NCBI GenBank assembly: GCA_017441965.1
Contig: JAFSBF010000213.1
Coordinates: 1 to 7,721, forward strand
Reading direction: 5' to 3'
From: Clostridia bacterium
Lineage (GTDB): Bacteria; Bacillota; Clostridia; UMGS1883
Length of the DNA stretch: 7,721 nt
The notes under the pieces are model-generated. The model saw nothing but the letters and a program-made list of their open reading frames with translations. It was not told where the DNA came from and ran no database searches. Shown here one piece after another: positions 6,450 to 7,721 of this stretch; positions within the stretch are counted from its first letter, which is position 1, and each line of letters begins with the position of its first letter. The position numbers were made by a program, and so were the translations under genes.

Positions 6450-6932
6450 TTAATATAGATATTCCAATATAACCGACATACGGTTTATAAATGCACTCAG
6501 CACATTTGTTTCTTCAGTTTTAAGAACCTCACCGTTGTCCGTATTTCCAAGGGAAATATACTTTATCTGGTTTTTCATCGGTGGTCTGAGTCCGAGACGC
6601 TCTGCCTCCTGCTCAATTTTTTTCATATCAAGGTTGCCCTCCGCCTTCATACGGGTTTCAACAACCTTTGCGTTTATAAGCTCAAGCTCTGCACGTGCAG
6701 AGGAAAGCTCACTGTATTCCTTTGCTATAGCTCCGTAACGGAAAAGCACCACAAATGCCATTGTAAACATCATCATAGCTGCCGCCACGATACGCTTTTT
6801 TATTTGCTTTACTTTTTTTCTGCTATAAGCCTTCTTTGAAGGTACTGCCTTAACAGAAGCTGTTTTTCTTTGTTTTGTTTCATCATATGTATAGTATTCA
6901 GTTTTCAAAGCACTTGAACCCTTTGTATACAT
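6450..6932 (-). CDS. ftsL: FtsL-like single-pass septum protein
   Basis: A 160-residue bitopic membrane protein in the usual ftsL place between rsmH and the division PBP gene. Sequence layout: a basic cytoplasmic N-terminus of about 47 residues rich in lysine and arginine, one membrane segment at about 48-70, then a probable extracytoplasmic coiled coil at about 72-112 (KEYSELSSARAELELINAK and onward). It ends in the typical LGLRPP..QIKYISL stretch at 113-128. Proteins of this kind form a complex with FtsB/DivIC and FtsQ/DivIB that recruits and activates the FtsW-PBP pair. The last 30 or so residues form an additional tail that ends in an amphipathic-looking segment (NVLSAFINRMSVILEYLY). The ATG at 6932 has AGGAG at 6942-6946 (9-base spacing), 15 bases after the rsmH stop. 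FtsL is poorly conserved, so the name rests largely on topology and position. Stop is TAA. Confidence 0.8.
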   Translation of the reverse strand: MYTKGSSALKTEYYTYDETKQRKTASVKAVPSKKAYSRKKVKQIKKRIVAAAMMMFTMAFVVLFRYGAIAKEYSELSSARAELELINAKVVETRMKAEGNLDMKKIEQEAERLGLRPPMKNQIKYISLGNTDNGEVLKTEETNVLSAFINRMSVILEYLY

Positions 6933-6947
6933 TCCTTAAAACTCCTG

Positions 6948-7721
6948 TCAGATAATTTTTTCTACTGTGCGCAGTTTACTGCTTCTTGCTCTTGGATTTT
7001 CGTTAATTTCTTTTTCCGTGGGGATAAGAGGTTTACGGCTCACCGTTTTTACAGTGGGTCTGTTTCCGCATACACACATCGGAAAATCCTTTGGACATGT
7101 GCACCCTTTCTCAAGCGATGCAAAAGTTGTCTTAACTATTCTGTCCTCAAGGCTGTGGAAGGTTATTATTCCCATCCTTCCGCCTTTTTTCAGCAGTTCC
7201 ACACTGTCTCTTATGGTGTTTTCGAGGATTTTCAGTTCCCCGTTAACCTCTATCCTTATTGCCTGGAATGTTCTTTTTGCCGGATGAGGCCCATCTTTTC
7301 TCGCCGAAAGCGGTATTGCTGCCTTAATTATGTCTACAAGCTGAAACGTCGTTTCAATACTTGCTTTTTTTCTTTCTTCTATAATAAAGTTTACAATTCT
7401 GCTTGCCCAGCGTTCTTCACCGTAGGTGGATATTACCCTGAAAAGCTCCTCTGACGAATATGTATTTACAACCTCACGTGCCGTCAGCTTCTCCCTGCGG
7501 TCCATACGCATATCAAGCGGTGCATCCTGCATATAGGAAAACCCACGCTCCGCATCATCAAGCTGCGGTGATGATACGCCCAAATCAGCTATTATACCAT
7601 CAAACTTTTCTATACCAAGTGATTTTGCAATTTCCTTTATATCAGAGAAATTACTGTGAACTGCTGTGAATTTCTCACCTTTAAATCTTTCACGTGCATT
7701 TTCTATCGCAGTAATATCACG
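6948..7721 (-). CDS. rsmH: RsmH (MraW), 16S rRNA C1402 N4-methyltransferase (partial, N-terminus beyond right edge)
   Basis: SAM-dependent methyltransferase that methylates N4 of C1402 in 16S rRNA, a cytoplasmic enzyme normally encoded at the head of dcw clusters. The frame is open from the window edge (first codon CGT at 7721-7719) to TGA, giving 257 residues of a usual 310 or so. The N-terminal part with the first SAM-binding loop is therefore outside. Visible motifs: [15 protein letters not shown] from fragment residue 41, [16 protein letters not shown] following it, [19 protein letters not shown] with the family's HPAKRTFQA core, [18 protein letters not shown] near the end, and the cysteine-containing C-terminal stretch [14 protein letters not shown]. 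The TTG at 7583 that can be read as a start is internal to DLGVSS, so the gene extends upstream. The first gene here, probably preceded by mraZ outside the window. Stop is 15 bases before ftsL. Confidence 0.97.
   Translation of the reverse strand, partial: RDITAIENARERFKGEKFTAVHSNFSDIKEIAKSLGIEKFDGIIADLGVSSPQLDDAERGFSYMQDAPLDMRMDRREKLTAREVVNTYSSEELFRVISTYGEERWASRIVNFIIEERKKASIETTFQLVDIIKAAIPLSARKDGPHPAKRTFQAIRIEVNGELKILENTIRDSVELLKKGGRMGIITFHSLEDRIVKTTFASLEKGCTCPKDFPMCVCGNRPTVKTVSRKPLIPTEKEINENPRARSSKLRTVEKII

Overview
The window holds one block of the division and cell wall (dcw) cluster of a low-to-middling GC Gram-positive bacterium, most likely an anaerobe of the class Clostridia. The grounds are the gene order, the SpoVD-like and SpoVE-like character of the penicillin-binding protein (PBP) and SEDS protein, strong AGGAGG-type ribosome binding sites, and a MurE of the meso-diaminopimelate type. 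I cannot name a genus from the sequence alone. All genes lie on the minus strand and read from right to left: rsmH (cut by the right edge), an ftsL-like gene, a broken spoVD/ftsI-type PBP gene, murE, mraY, ftsW/spoVE, and murG (cut by the left edge). Gaps are 9 to 16 bases everywhere except between ftsL and the PBP gene (78 bases), so this looks like one transcription unit. No stretch over 300 bases lacks a gene.

The genes form a coherent pathway. MurE adds the third residue of the stem peptide. MraY moves the precursor onto undecaprenyl phosphate (lipid I), and MurG adds GlcNAc (lipid II). FtsW/SpoVE polymerises the glycan and the PBP crosslinks it. FtsL is a divisome or scaffold partner, and RsmH methylates 16S rRNA. 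murF and murD, which often lie between murE and mraY and between mraY and ftsW, are absent here.

The main surprise is the PBP gene. It aligns with a normal two-PASTA class B PBP of about 730 residues only if two lesions are repaired: a missing base near 6108-6110 and an in-frame TAG at 5995-5997. The 37 codons between them are open and look like normal protein, so the damage is either recent or an assembly or base-calling artefact. As written, the membrane anchor and the catalytic domain are separated. A second signal is a hairpin followed by a U-rich run, with a TATAAT just upstream, in the only sizeable gap, right before this gene. I found no RNA gene, mobile element, CRISPR array, or wholly novel system.
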